Assembly: GCA_963811605.1 (NCBI GenBank)
Contig: CAWESA010000002.1
Span: 300,394 to 364,393, forward strand
Reading direction: 5' to 3'
DNA: 64,000 nucleotides
DNA from: CAVQLX01 sp963811605
Lineage (GTDB): Bacteria > Desulfobacterota > Binatia > DP-6
Of this stretch, positions 63,935 to 64,000 are shown piece by piece. The translations under genes and the position numbers were made by a program. Positions within the stretch are counted from its first letter, which is position 1; each line of letters opens with the position of its first letter. Under the pieces are notes generated by a model. That model worked only from the letters and a program-made list of their open reading frames with translations, made no database searches and was not told the DNA's origin.

Positions 63935-64000
63935 TCAGACGCTCGGTTGGGGGCTCGCGGACGGAGCGCCACCCTCCTCGCCGTCGAGCACGGCGAGACG
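63935..64000 (-). CDS. C-terminal end of a protein entering from the right edge
   Basis: The last 22 codons of a minus-strand frame, RLAVLDGEEGGAPSASP and a few more residues, then TGA at 63937-63935. Codon third positions are GC-rich as in real genes here. Too short to identify. Confidence 0.35.
   Translation of the reverse strand, partial: RLAVLDGEEGGAPSASPQPSV

Overview
The window is very GC-rich and densely packed. GTG/TTG starts, ATGA/GTGA/TGATG gene overlaps and a gene content typical of delta-type soil bacteria point to a Myxococcota- or Candidatus Binatota-like organism: a tilS-ftsH pair, giant cysteine-repeat exported proteins, hybrid sigma-54 regulators, a CYP124/125/142-like P450 and an orphan VgrG type VI cargo island. 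This placement is inference from gene content; no rRNA or tRNA is present.

Layout. 1-4.9 kb (minus): subtilase, tilS, ftsH (ftsH runs off the left edge). 5-9.3 kb (plus): a crotonase and a 27-repeat Cys-rich exported protein behind its own promoter/operator. 9.3-20.4 kb: a GAF/AAA+ regulator with a sulfatase, then a lipid/xenobiotic set (SDRs, P450 with a palindromic operator, lactonase-like MBL, carboxylesterase) with a GT-C-like membrane protein and an M23 lipoprotein peptidase. 20.4-27.7 kb: a 1437-residue fusion regulator (NtrC-type AAA+, Fis HTH, degenerate cyclase domain, STAND-like ATPase, TPRs) divergent from a three-gene operon (wHTH methyltransferase, MEST-like hydrolase, GNAT) that carries tandem palindromes and a textbook -24/-12 promoter. 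27.7-34 kb: SGNH hydrolase, PhzF, methyltransferase, a multicopper-oxidase relic, a frameshifted YejM-like sulfatase, SDR, lipoprotein.

34.3-43.1 kb is a type VI cargo island, transcribed vgrG, DUF6484, DUF2169, DUF4150 (PAAR-like), ketosynthase-like, AHH/HNH nuclease, Imm11, Imm49, with a TIGR02270 HEAT protein divergent. No T6SS core genes are in the window, so the island presumably serves an apparatus encoded elsewhere. 43.2-48 kb (minus): PadR regulator, LolD-like ATPase, cis-prenyltransferase and FtsX-like permease in one operon. 48-52.4 kb: LEA14-like lipoprotein running into a 3Fe-4S ferredoxin, then a beta-helix/Cys-repeat exported protein. 52.6-54.5 kb: GH5 endoglycoceramidase-like enzyme and small or relic frames.

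54.5-59.8 kb (minus) is a hybrid secretion/pilus operon: ExeA, GspB, small protein, CpaB, CpaC, small protein. The two small proteins are paralogues, and the operon mixes type II (ExeA/GspB) and Tad (CpaB/CpaC) parts. 59.9-63.7 kb is a third Cys-repeat exported protein with an exact 156-bp tandem duplication and a frameshift after its signal peptide; its C-terminal domain resembles that of the 6-9 kb protein. Several genes carry single-base frame breaks (30.7, 31.1-31.2, 38.08 and 63.6 kb), which could be decay or assembly error.
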